From: UBA9620 sp965220695
GTDB lineage: Bacteria; Acidobacteriota; Vicinamibacteria; Vicinamibacterales; UBA8438
Assembly (NCBI GenBank): GCA_965220695.1
Contig: OZ244838.1
Location: 4,774,001 to 4,838,000 of the forward strand
Direction: 5' to 3'
Length of the DNA stretch: 64,000 nt
Positions 1-7,381 of the stretch are shown in pieces. Both the position numbers and the translations under genes were made by a program. The stretch's first letter is position 1; the number at the start of each line of letters is the position of its first letter. The notes under the pieces were generated by a model. The model did no database searches. It was given only the letters and a program-made list of their open reading frames with translations, and was not told where the DNA came from.

Positions 1-1
1 C

Positions 2-343
2 GGGATCCGGCAATACGTCGGCGATGCGCGCGGCCGATGGGAGGGCGACACGCTGGTGGTCGAGACTGTGAACTTCAACGACGACCGCACGCACATCACG
101 TGGCGCAACACGGGCCGGAACCGGACGCTGGTCGAGCGCTTCACGCGCGTCGACGCCGGCACGCTGCTCTACGAGTTCACCGTGACCGATGCGGACACCT
201 GGGAGCGGCCATGGTCGGTGGAGTTGCCGATGCAGCGCAGCGAGCTGCCGATCTACGAGTTCGCCTGCCACGAAGGCAACCACGGGCTGCCCAACATGCT
301 GGCCGGCAACCGCAAGAAGGAGGCCGAGGCGGCAGGACGGTAG
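2..343 (+). CDS. C-terminal part of a secreted protein of an uncharacterised acidobacterial family
   Basis: The open frame runs in from the left edge of the window, so only about 113 C-terminal residues are visible. They align closely by eye with the C-terminus of the complete protein at 30349-31317: both share GDARGRW, the VVET motif, RNxxLVERF, LxYEFTVxD/TIED and YEFACHEGN. The function of this family is not known to me; full-length members have a Sec signal and a start resembling a DUF often seen beside permeases and propeller enzymes in Acidobacteria. The stop codon is followed after about 30 bp by the permease gene, so it may be the first gene of the same transcript. No domain with a known reaction can be named. 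Confidence 0.8.
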   Translation, partial: GIRQYVGDARGRWEGDTLVVETVNFNDDRTHITWRNTGRNRTLVERFTRVDAGTLLYEFTVTDADTWERPWSVELPMQRSELPIYEFACHEGNHGLPNMLAGNRKKEAEAAGR

Positions 344-376
344 GCGGCCGGCAGCGACCCTCGGCGAGTGAGAGAC

Positions 377-1591
377 ATGGGCATCCTGAAGATGGCGTGG
401 CGCAACATCGGCCGCAACCGCCGGCGCACCGTGGTCACGGTGGCCGCCATGACCCTCGGCCTCTTCGCCATGGTCATCTGGTTCGGCATGATGGAAGGGA
501 TGCTGAACAACATGGAGGGGACCGTCACCGAGGTGGAGATCGGTGACCTGCAGATTCACGCCCCGACCTATCTGGACTATCCGTCGATCTTCACGCGTGT
601 CGACGACGTCGACACGCTGATCTCCACCTTGGAGGCGGCGGGGTTCGACGCCAGTCCGCGGCTCGTCGGTGGAGGACTCGTCGCGTCCGGCGACTCGGCG
701 GCCGGCGGGTCGCTCCGAGGCGTGAATGTGGAGGTCGACGCGCGCGTCAGCGTGGTTTCGACCCGCGTCGCCGATGGCGCCTGGCTCGACGAGAATGACC
801 CGGCGGGCGTCGTCGTCGGACGGCGGCTCGCCGGATCGCTCGATCTCGCGGTCGGCGACGAGCTGATTGTCCTGAGTCAGGCGACCGACGGCAGCATCGC
901 GAACGACCTCTACTCGGTGCGCGGGATCCTGCAGAGCATCAGCGACGCCGTCGATCGCTCCACGGTCTTTCTCAACGAGGCGGCGTTCCGCGAGCTCTTC
1001 GTCATGCCGTCGGGCGCGCACCAGATCGTCGTGCGCAAGCCGGACCGCCTCGATCTGCCGGTTGCCGTCGAGACGGTGCAGGGCCTCGCCCCGGACCTCG
1101 ACATCCGGTCCTGGCGGTCGCTGCTGCCGACGCTCGCCACGTACATCGACTCGGCCCGCGCGATGATGGGTATCATCTCGGCCGTCATCTACATCGTCAT
1201 CGCGATTCTCATCCTGAACGCGATGCTGATGGCCGTGTTCGAGCGCATCCGCGAGTTCGGCGTGCTGAAGGCGCTCGGCGTCGAGCCGCGCCAGGTGCTG
1301 TCGCTCATCTTCGTCGAGAGCGCGATGCAGACCGGCCTCGCCCTGGTGATCGGCATGGCGCTCGCGCTGCCGACGCTCTGGTACCTGGTCGAGTTCGGCA
1401 TCGACACCGGCGCGCTCGGCGGCGTGACGGTGATCGGGGCCACGTTCGCAACGGTGTGGCGGGCGGCGGTGTCGCCGGCCACGTTCGTCACCCCGGTCAT
1501 GACCCTGATTCTGCTGGTGCTCGCGGCGGTGATCTACCCCGCCGTGAAGGCGGCCCGGATCAGTCCGGTCGAAGCGATGCGGCATCAGTGA
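377..1591 (+). CDS. FtsX/LolE-like ABC transporter permease
   Basis: About 404 residues with the usual MacB/LolCE layout: an N-terminal transmembrane helix (VVTVAAMTLGLFAM region, just after the basic MAWRNIGRNRRR motif), a long periplasmic MacB_PCD-like domain (about residues 45-260), then three helices in the C-terminal FtsX domain with the coupling motif ERIREFGVLKALG. It is followed by a second permease with the same start motif and an ATPase, so the two permeases probably form a heterodimer with that ATPase to move lipoproteins, lipids or other envelope substrates. The start is uncertain: GTG at 368 and ATG at 377 are both preceded by purine-rich sequence; ATG 377 is preferred because the paralogue begins at the matching place. 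Confidence 0.88.
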   Translation: MGILKMAWRNIGRNRRRTVVTVAAMTLGLFAMVIWFGMMEGMLNNMEGTVTEVEIGDLQIHAPTYLDYPSIFTRVDDVDTLISTLEAAGFDASPRLVGGGLVASGDSAAGGSLRGVNVEVDARVSVVSTRVADGAWLDENDPAGVVVGRRLAGSLDLAVGDELIVLSQATDGSIANDLYSVRGILQSISDAVDRSTVFLNEAAFRELFVMPSGAHQIVVRKPDRLDLPVAVETVQGLAPDLDIRSWRSLLPTLATYIDSARAMMGIISAVIYIVIAILILNAMLMAVFERIREFGVLKALGVEPRQVLSLIFVESAMQTGLALVIGMALALPTLWYLVEFGIDTGALGGVTVIGATFATVWRAAVSPATFVTPVMTLILLVLAAVIYPAVKAARISPVEAMRHQ

Positions 1592-1664
1592 GCCGGCCGC
1601 GGTCCGTTGCGGCCGCGGGCCGGGATAACCGCACGGCGCTCGAAGAAGAGAGAGGGTGGGCGCG

Positions 1665-2912
1665 ATGAAGGTCAGCAGTCTTGCGAAGATGGCGTGGCGC
1701 AACCTGTGGCGGAATCGCCGCCGCACGGTCATCACGCTCTCGGCGATCGTGTTCGGCGTCTTCCTCTCCGTCCTCATGATGGCGGCGCAGGATCAGAACT
1801 GGGCCGACATGATCCGGCTGGCGGCCCGCCTCGGCGCTGGCCACGTGACGTTCCAGCACCCGGAGTATCTCGACAGCCCCGCGCTGTCCCGTCCGGTGCG
1901 GGGGACGGACGACCTGAAGCGTCTGGCCGCGGGCAACCCGCACGTCATCCGGGTCGTGGAGCGCATCACCGGGTTCAACATGCTGTCGACCGCGCGCGAG
2001 AACTTCGGCGCCGGCTTCATCGCCGTCTCCCCGGAGGAGGAGGACGAGGAGACGCTCTCGCTGCTCGAAGCACTGGTCGAGGGCGAGTTCTTCGAGTCCT
2101 CGACCGACGGCGGGATCATCCTGGGCGAGAAGCTCGCCTCGAACCTGGGCGTCGAGCTCGGGTCGAAGGTGGTCTACACCTTGGCCGACAAGGAGGGTGA
2201 GATCGTGAACGCCCTGGCGCGCGTCTCGGGCATCGTGCGAACCGGCTCGCCGAGCGTCGACGGGGGCATCTGCCTGCTGCCGATCGGCACGGTGCGGGAG
2301 GTGATCGGCTTCGCGCCCGACGAGGCGATCCAGGTCGCCGCGTTCGTCGACGATCAACGCATCACCGACGCCGTGGTCGCGGATCTCGGCGCCGAGGCGC
2401 CGGAGGAGATCGCCGTGCTGCCGTGGCGCGAGCTGCAGCCGGACCTGGCGGTGTTCATCGCGATGAAGGTCGGCGGCGCCAGGGTCATGATGCTGGTGCT
2501 CGCGGTGCTCGTGGCGGCGGGCATCTTCAACACGCTCTTCGTCAGCGTGATGGAGCGCCTGCGCGAGTTCGGCATCATGCTCGCCGTCGGCTTCAGTCCG
2601 GCGCAGCTCTTCCGCCTGGTCATGCTGGAGAGCGCCTGGCTGGCCGTCGTCGGCCTCGCCGGCGCCGCCCTCGTCACCATCGGACCCTATCTCTATCTCG
2701 CCTCGACCGGCATCGACGTGTCGGGCATGATCCCGGCGGAACAGATGGAGGTCGCCGGCGTCGGCATGTCGACGACCTTGAAGGTCGGCATCTACGGCGA
2801 GAGCGTGATGCTCATCGGGGTGTCGGCGCTCGCCGCCATCATGCTGTCCGGGGTCTATCCGGCCTGGAGGGCGGGCCACGCCGACCCGGTGGAGACGATT
2901 CGGGTGGTCTAG
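1665..2912 (+). CDS. FtsX/LolE-like ABC transporter permease, second subunit
   Basis: About 415 residues, paralogous to the permease before it: the same KMAWRNLWRNRRRTVI start, first helix, periplasmic domain and C-terminal FtsX block containing MERLREFGIMLAVGFSP. ATG 1665 has AGAGAGAGG about eight bases upstream and is preferred over GTG 1656. It lies 73 bp after the first permease and 215 bp before the ATPase gene on the same strand. Its stop codon TAG is itself the first three bases of a palindromic repeat element (2910-2985), so the natural C-terminus may once have been slightly longer. The substrate cannot be told from sequence. Confidence 0.88.
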   Translation: MKVSSLAKMAWRNLWRNRRRTVITLSAIVFGVFLSVLMMAAQDQNWADMIRLAARLGAGHVTFQHPEYLDSPALSRPVRGTDDLKRLAAGNPHVIRVVERITGFNMLSTARENFGAGFIAVSPEEEDEETLSLLEALVEGEFFESSTDGGIILGEKLASNLGVELGSKVVYTLADKEGEIVNALARVSGIVRTGSPSVDGGICLLPIGTVREVIGFAPDEAIQVAAFVDDQRITDAVVADLGAEAPEEIAVLPWRELQPDLAVFIAMKVGGARVMMLVLAVLVAAGIFNTLFVSVMERLREFGIMLAVGFSPAQLFRLVMLESAWLAVVGLAGAALVTIGPYLYLASTGIDVSGMIPAEQMEVAGVGMSTTLKVGIYGESVMLIGVSALAAIMLSGVYPAWRAGHADPVETIRVV

Positions 2913-2985
2913 CAGCCCGTGGTAGAACCCCGCGTTGCACCGAGATTGGCGCTGCGCCCGCTGCGCTTGCGCAGCGGGCTGCTAG
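2910..2985. repeat. Stop-codon-associated palindromic repeat (family R1), short copy
   Basis: The element begins TAGCAGCCCGTGGT, continues AGAACCCCGCGTTGCACCGA and ends with GCGCAGCGGGCTGCTAG. The outer ends TAGCAGCCCG and CGGGCTGCTA are inverted repeats, and the inner CGCCCGCTGCG/CGCAGCGGG can form a second stem. Related copies lie at 21758, 28556, 31318, 50708 and 59280. The first TAG is the stop codon of the upstream permease. RNA of this element could fold into a strong hairpin and act as a terminator or mRNA end, although a downstream ATPase gene of the same system follows. Confidence 0.75.
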
Positions 2986-3127
2986 CTCTAGCCGGGTTCG
3001 TCGGGCGGCACGCGGAGCCGCCGGCGACGATTTCCGGGTCAGGCGTCCGGAACGGTGCGCTCCTGGCGGCGATTTTCGGGCCGGCGGTTGCCATCCAGGC
3101 TGCGAATCAACGGAGAGGTGCTCTGCC

Positions 3128-3835
3128 ATGAGCGGTTCGAACGGTGCGAGTCCCGTCGTCGAGCTCGTAGACGTCGCCAAGGTCTACCGGCAGGGCGACC
3201 AGCAGGTGGACGCGCTGCGCGGGCTCACGATGTCGGTGCAGAGCGGCGAGTTCACGGCGATCAGCGGCCCGTCGGGGTCCGGCAAGACGACCGCCCTCAA
3301 CCTGATTGGCGCGCTGGACACGCCGACCTCGGGCACCGTGCGTCTCGAAGGGGCGGATCTCGCGACCCTCTCCCGCAAAGAGCTGAGCCGCCTCCGCCGT
3401 GACCGCATCGGCTTCGTGTTTCAGGCGTACAACCTGCTGCCGATTCTCAGCGCCTACGAGAACGCCGAGATCGTGATGGCGGTCCAGGGCGTCGACGAGG
3501 CAGAGCGCCGGCAGCGGGTCATGGCGCTGCTGGCCCGCGTCGGGCTCGAGGGGCTCGAAGACCGGCGTCCCACGGAGCTCTCGGGCGGCCAGCAGCAGCG
3601 CGTCGCCATCGCCCGGGCGATCGCGGCCAACCCGGCGGTCGTGCTGGCGGACGAGCCAACGGCCAACGTCGATTCGACCACCGCCGACACGCTGCTCGAG
3701 ATGATGGAGACTCTCAACCGCGAGCAGAACGTGACCTTCCTGTTCTCGACGCACGATCCGCGCGTCATGGCGCGGGCGCGGCGCGTGATTCGTCTCGTCG
3801 ACGGCCGCATCGAAAAAGACGAGATTCGCGCCTGA
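3128..3835 (+). CDS. ABC transporter ATP-binding protein, MacB/LolD type
   Basis: 235 residues forming one complete nucleotide-binding domain: Walker A GPSGSGKTT near residue 42, Q-loop FQAYNLLP, signature LSGGQQQRVAIARA, Walker B VVLADEPTANVD and H-loop FSTHDPR. The FQAYNLLPxLSAxEN stretch is typical of the LolD/MacB (FtsE-like) class that partners FtsX-type permeases, matching the two permeases immediately upstream. The ATG at 3128 has GGAGAGG about nine bases upstream; an open frame continues far upstream but overlaps the permease and is not coding-like. The ATPase would power the two-permease complex from the cytoplasmic side. Confidence 0.92.
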   Translation: MSGSNGASPVVELVDVAKVYRQGDQQVDALRGLTMSVQSGEFTAISGPSGSGKTTALNLIGALDTPTSGTVRLEGADLATLSRKELSRLRRDRIGFVFQAYNLLPILSAYENAEIVMAVQGVDEAERRQRVMALLARVGLEGLEDRRPTELSGGQQQRVAIARAIAANPAVVLADEPTANVDSTTADTLLEMMETLNREQNVTFLFSTHDPRVMARARRVIRLVDGRIEKDEIRA

Positions 3836-3875
3836 CGAAGGGATCGGGACACCGCCTGGTCCGCGAGACGATAAG

Positions 3876-4871
3876 ATGTGGTGGAGCATGCCACGCACGA
3901 CGGTGACCATCCTGGCCTTGCTCGCCGCGGCCTGCGGCGCACACGAGTTGACCCTCCCCGCCAGCGGTGAGAGCACGTCCCGCCAGGCAGCGCGGATGCG
4001 CAGCACCGCCGGTCTCGCGCAGGGCCGCACCGGGACGGGTGCCGCCGGGCAGACCGGCGGGCCTCCAGGCCTGCCGATGCCCGATCCCGATGCACCGCAG
4101 CCGACCGCCGACCCCGGGACGGCCCTTTACCACGCGCAGTCGTGCGCGCGGTATCTGGGTCCCATTCCGGCCATGAGCTGCAGTGAGGCGCACGTCGTGC
4201 CCATCACCGTCGGCGGTGTCGAGGTGTTCGAGGAGCCGGAGACCTGCGACCGTCCAGCGGCGCTGACCGGTGGCTGCCAGCCCGGCAACGCCATCGGTCT
4301 CAAGCAGGGCACGCACCACGACGGCCGGCCCCGACCCGAGGTGATCTTCATGAACTTCTGTCGCGACGGCGGGATGGGGGTGATTGGCCACAACTCGTTC
4401 ACTGGTGCAACCTGCTTCTTCCATATGAGCCACAACGTGGCCAACACCGAGCTGCACCCCGGCTCGACCGACCCGAGCTATGAGGCCTACTGGCAGACAC
4501 CCGACATCGTGGCCGCGGACCAGTGCCAGAGCTGCCACCAGGCAGATCCGTTCATCCACTCGCCCTGGACCGATCAGCTCAGGCATCCGGACAATCCGGC
4601 CGAGACGCTGGTGCCCGTCCTGGCCGGCCCGACCAATCCTCGGCCCCCCTACGTCGTCGTCGGCGAGGAGTTCTCACAGCCGATCACGGCCGAGCTGCCC
4701 GGCAATCGGTGCACCACCTGCCATCGCCCGTCGTGCGACAACCGCTTCGCGATGCCGCTGGCCGACTTGATGATGCCGGCGCCCTTCGACGCGTATCACT
4801 ACACCGCCGATCGTGCCGAGGATCGACAGGCGGTCCGCGACTGGTGCGACGAGGTCGGCTCGAGGCGCTGA
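3876..4871 (+). CDS. Putative di-heme c-type cytochrome lipoprotein
   Basis: About 331 residues. A short hydrophobic leader ends in a lipobox-like LLAAACG (Cys16 if the start is the inner ATG at 3888), pointing to a membrane-anchored periplasmic lipoprotein. Two CxxCH heme-c motifs, CQSCH and CTTCH, sit in the C-terminal third (about residues 213 and 275 from ATG 3888). Many other cysteines precede them (for example SCARY, MSCSEAH, GGCQPG, FCRDG, TCFFH), which could form disulfides. The architecture suggests a periplasmic electron carrier or di-heme oxidase, but no specific family is recognised. It stands alone between the ABC operon and a small ABM-like gene. The window is rich in quinoprotein dehydrogenases, which need such electron acceptors; a link is inference. 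Confidence 0.75.
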   Translation: MWWSMPRTTVTILALLAAACGAHELTLPASGESTSRQAARMRSTAGLAQGRTGTGAAGQTGGPPGLPMPDPDAPQPTADPGTALYHAQSCARYLGPIPAMSCSEAHVVPITVGGVEVFEEPETCDRPAALTGGCQPGNAIGLKQGTHHDGRPRPEVIFMNFCRDGGMGVIGHNSFTGATCFFHMSHNVANTELHPGSTDPSYEAYWQTPDIVAADQCQSCHQADPFIHSPWTDQLRHPDNPAETLVPVLAGPTNPRPPYVVVGEEFSQPITAELPGNRCTTCHRPSCDNRFAMPLADLMMPAPFDAYHYTADRAEDRQAVRDWCDEVGSRR

Positions 4872-4904
4872 CGCGGCGCCCGCGAATCACTCTGACGAGG
4901 ATCG

Positions 4905-5183
4905 ATGATGGTCATATTGGTGCGCAACACGGTAGAGGACTATGGTCGTTGGCGCCGCGTGTTCGACGCACAGGCGGCGGCGGGGCGATTGGCTGGACTG
5001 AACGTGCTTCAGATGTGGCGATCAGTCGATGATCCGAACGAGGTGTACTTTCTGCTCGACGTTGAAGATCGGGCCAGGGCAGAGGCGTTCATGCAGACGC
5101 CCGAGTCGGCGGCCGTCGGAACCGAGGCGGGGGTCATCGAAGGCGACGTTCGTTTTCTCGAGGCCGAGGCCGTGCAGGCGTAG
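4905..5183 (+). CDS. Small dimeric alpha/beta-barrel (ABM/cyclase-like) protein
   Basis: 92 residues, cytoplasmic, no signal peptide. The pattern of a short beta strand (MVILVRNTVED), amphipathic helix (YGRWRRVFDAQ), strand containing LQMWRSVDDPNEVYFLLDVED, helix (RARAEAFMQTPESAA) and closing strand (VRFLEAEAV) is the ferredoxin-like fold of dimeric alpha+beta-barrel proteins, the group containing antibiotic-biosynthesis monooxygenases, cyclases and many uncharacterised stress proteins. GAGGATCG precedes the tandem ATG start. No catalytic residue can be assigned. Confidence 0.75.
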   Translation: MMVILVRNTVEDYGRWRRVFDAQAAAGRLAGLNVLQMWRSVDDPNEVYFLLDVEDRARAEAFMQTPESAAVGTEAGVIEGDVRFLEAEAVQA

Positions 5184-5208
5184 GAGGTGCACGGATGTCG
5201 AGACGACC

Positions 5209-5358
5209 GTGAGATCGACTCTGGAACAGCCCCGCGACTCGCGCCGCCGGAGGACGGTCGCGCCGGCCGCCGCCCTGGCCTGCCTGCTGAGCACCCTGCC
5301 TCTGGCCGCCCAGCCGGCGAGCGAAGCCGCGCCGCGACTGGCCTCTCCGGATCCGTAG
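5209..5358 (+). pseudogene. Orphan signal-peptide remnant of a secreted protein
   Basis: A GTG-started frame of 49 codons reads an arginine-rich start (DSRRRRTVAP), a hydrophobic core AAALACLLSTLPLAAQ with a good AxAQ cleavage site, and then only twelve residues before TAG. This looks like a Sec signal peptide cut off from its mature protein. The rest of the 5184-5559 gap shows no further coding pattern in any frame, so the mature part was probably lost. It could instead be a chance frame. Confidence 0.35.
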
Positions 5359-5522
5359 CCTTCCCCCACGTTCGCGGCGTTTCGCACGACACGCGAGTTC
5401 CGGCGCACTGCGCGGACGGCTGTCGACATCAGGCTGCCGGGATCTGCCGCGAGCGTCCGCAACCTGTGCGGGACGGCGCCGCCGGCGCGCTGCGCTGACA
5501 ACTACTTTCTATTGAAAAGTTC

Positions 5523-5550
5523 TTGACAATAGGGCATAACGTTCTACAGT
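5523..5550 (+). promoter_or_regulatory. Strong candidate sigma-70-type promoter, near-leaderless
   Basis: TTGACA at 5523-5528, a 16-bp spacer and TACAGT at 5545-5550, in a local AT-rich patch after several hundred GC-rich bases. The predicted transcription start (about 5557) would be only a few bases before the ATG at 5560, so the mRNA would be leaderless or nearly so, although GGGAAGG lies at 5551-5557. An alternative overlapping pair is TTGAAA (5512) with CATAAC (5535). Confidence 0.6.
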
Positions 5551-5559
5551 GGGAAGGCG

Positions 5560-6177
5560 ATGAATACTCAATCGAGATTGAAATCCGTCAAGACCGTCGA
5601 GCCGACGCCGATCGACTCGGGCGCCGCCGAGAACCTGCGTTACATCCGCGACACCATCGAGGCCACTCACACGTTCACGACCGTTCCGGGTAAAGGCTGC
5701 ATTGCGATGGGCATCGTGGCCCTGGCCGCGTCCGCGCTGGAGTGGATTCCGGCGTTTGCGCCGCATTGGCTGCCGATCTGGCTGACGGCGGCCGTCGTCT
5801 CGTGCACCGTGGCGCTCTTCGCCATGGAAGCCAAGGCGCGAGTGCAGGGATTGAGCCTGCTCCGGTCGGTCGCAATGCGATTCTTCCTGACGCTGGCGCC
5901 GGCCTTCGTCGCGGGCGGCGTTCTGACGGCGGCGCTGATCGATAGCGCAGGTCGAGACGTCATCGCCGGGATCTGGTTGCTGATGTATGGCGTCGGCATT
6001 GCGGCCTGCGGCACGTTCTCGATACCGATCGTGTTGATCGCGGGTTTTGCCTTCATGGGATTCGGCACCGTCACACTCGCGGCGCCCGCGGCGTGGGCGC
6101 CGGGCATGTTGGCGCTCGGCTTCGGCGGTATTCACGTGGTGCTGGGCGCGCTCGTCACGAGGGATCACGGTGGCTAG
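5560..6177 (+). CDS. Polytopic inner-membrane protein, function unknown
   Basis: 205 residues. A hydrophilic N-terminus of about 45 residues (containing ENLRYIRDTIEATHTFT) is followed by five to six hydrophobic segments: around residues 47-62, 70-90, 105-127, 132-150, 150-172 and 178-198. No transport or enzyme motif is recognised. The last bases overlap the start of the winged-helix regulator gene, so the two are translationally coupled; pairs of a small multi-pass membrane protein with a PF13601-type regulator are common in bacteria and the regulator usually controls the pair. A strong promoter lies directly upstream. Confidence 0.8.
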   Translation: MNTQSRLKSVKTVEPTPIDSGAAENLRYIRDTIEATHTFTTVPGKGCIAMGIVALAASALEWIPAFAPHWLPIWLTAAVVSCTVALFAMEAKARVQGLSLLRSVAMRFFLTLAPAFVAGGVLTAALIDSAGRDVIAGIWLLMYGVGIAACGTFSIPIVLIAGFAFMGFGTVTLAAPAAWAPGMLALGFGGIHVVLGALVTRDHGG

Positions 6178-6565
6178 AGCGGCGGCGAAACGTCAGCGGA
6201 CAGCCCCGGCGGCGTTGCCCGCGACGCAGCGGCTGCGGGCCGTTGCCGGCTATGTCTCCGAGTCAGAGTCGGGCGACAGCGATCGTCTGATCCACGAGCG
6301 CATCCGGCTCGGCATCATGAGCGCGCTCAGCGTGAGCCGCAGCATGAGCTTCACCGAGCTCAAGCAACTGCTCAAGACCACCGACGGCAACCTCAGCAAG
6401 CATGCGCGCAAGCTCGAGGATGCGGGTTACCTGTCCTGCAGGAAGAAGTTCACCCAACGCGTGCCGAAGACCGAATTCAGTCTCACGGTCAAGGGCAAGC
6501 GTGTGTTCGCGAGGCACCTGGCGCACCTGGAAGCACTGATTCACGCCACGCGCGGCGACCAGTGA
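6170..6565 (+). CDS. Winged-helix transcriptional regulator (PF13601/MarR-like)
   Basis: About 131 residues from GTG 6170, which overlaps the stop of the membrane-protein gene by eight bases. A basic, disordered N-terminus (ARAAAKRQRTAP) precedes a compact winged helix: LIHERIRLGIMSAL, then the helix-turn-helix SFTELKQLLKTTDGNLSKHARKLEDAGYL and a wing with the RVPKTEFSLTVKGKRVF pattern. That LxxTDGNLSxHxxxLExAGYL pattern is the signature of the small HTH_34 family. It most likely represses or activates its own two-gene operon from the promoter at 5523. No ligand site can be seen. Confidence 0.85.
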   Translation: MARAAAKRQRTAPAALPATQRLRAVAGYVSESESGDSDRLIHERIRLGIMSALSVSRSMSFTELKQLLKTTDGNLSKHARKLEDAGYLSCRKKFTQRVPKTEFSLTVKGKRVFARHLAHLEALIHATRGDQ

Positions 6566-6604
6566 GGATGCGCGATACCAGGCAGGTTGCGAAGGACCAG
6601 AGAC

Positions 6605-7381
6605 ATGCATGTGGCAATCATCATGGATGGCAACGGCCGCTGGGCCGAGCGGCGCGGCTTGAGACGGACCGCAGGCCACGAGGCGGGCGCGCGGGCGGTA
6701 CGGCGCGTCGCCGAGGCCGCGGTCCGTTCCGAGATCGACGTGTTGACGCTGTATGCGTTTTCTTCCGACAACTGGTCTCGACCGGCCGAGGAAGTCGACC
6801 GTCTGATGTGGCTGTTCAAGCGATATCTGCAGAACGAGGTCGCACGCTGCATCGAGACCGGCGTGCGCGTCAACGTGATCGGTCAACGCGATCGATTGAG
6901 CCGCGACCTGCTCCAAACCATCGAGCACGCGGAGCGAGTCACCGCCGATGGCGAGCGGTTGACGCTGCAACTCGCTATCGACTACTCGGCGCGCGCGGCG
7001 ATCGTGCGCGCCGCGAACTCGTCCAAGCTCGACGGCGGCGGCAACGGGCATCCCGGCGACAGCGGCCGAACCGTGATCCAGGGTTTCGCAGAACGGATCG
7101 CCCGCGCGATGCACTCGCACATCCATGAGTCAAGCGTGGATCTGCTGATCCGCACGGGCGGCGAACGCCGGCTCAGTGATTTTCTGTTGTGGGAATGCGC
7201 CTACGCGGAGCTGGTCTTCGTCGACGACTGCTGGCCCGACTTCGAGGAGTCGGCATTCCATGCGGCACTCGAGGAGTTCGGTCGGCGCGAGCGCCGTTTT
7301 GGAGGTCTGTCCGCCACGGGTCAGGCCCGGCCACCAGCAGCCCACGGCGACGGCCCCCATTGCCGGGCGGTGACACCTTGA
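6605..7381 (+). CDS. uppS: Isoprenyl transferase (undecaprenyl diphosphate synthase-like)
   Basis: 258 residues, the usual length for cis-prenyltransferases. The enzyme condenses isopentenyl diphosphate units onto farnesyl diphosphate to make the C55 carrier lipid for peptidoglycan and other envelope glycans. Diagnostic motifs are visible: MDGNGRWAERRG with catalytic Asp8, GHEAGARAVRR, FSSDNWSRPAEEVDRLM, the DYSAR stretch and the C-terminal RTGGERRLSDFLLWECAYAEL block that binds diphosphate. ATG 6605 has GAAGGA upstream; the next gene overlaps its stop codon. Compared with standard sequences, RTSGE is RTGGE and the C-terminus carries about 20 extra low-complexity residues. It could also be a shorter-chain isoprenyl synthase used for a special lipid. 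Confidence 0.9.
   Translation: MHVAIIMDGNGRWAERRGLRRTAGHEAGARAVRRVAEAAVRSEIDVLTLYAFSSDNWSRPAEEVDRLMWLFKRYLQNEVARCIETGVRVNVIGQRDRLSRDLLQTIEHAERVTADGERLTLQLAIDYSARAAIVRAANSSKLDGGGNGHPGDSGRTVIQGFAERIARAMHSHIHESSVDLLIRTGGERRLSDFLLWECAYAELVFVDDCWPDFEESAFHAALEEFGRRERRFGGLSATGQARPPAAHGDGPHCRAVTP

Noticed and set aside
1560..2879. Long antisense frame over the second permease
   Set aside because: Composition is Arg/Asp/His-rich with no family pattern; it mirrors a real gene in a high-GC sequence.
5022..5501. 159-residue minus-strand frame in the 5.2-5.5 kb gap
   Set aside because: Antisense to the ABM-like gene and the signal remnant, with no protein-like pattern.
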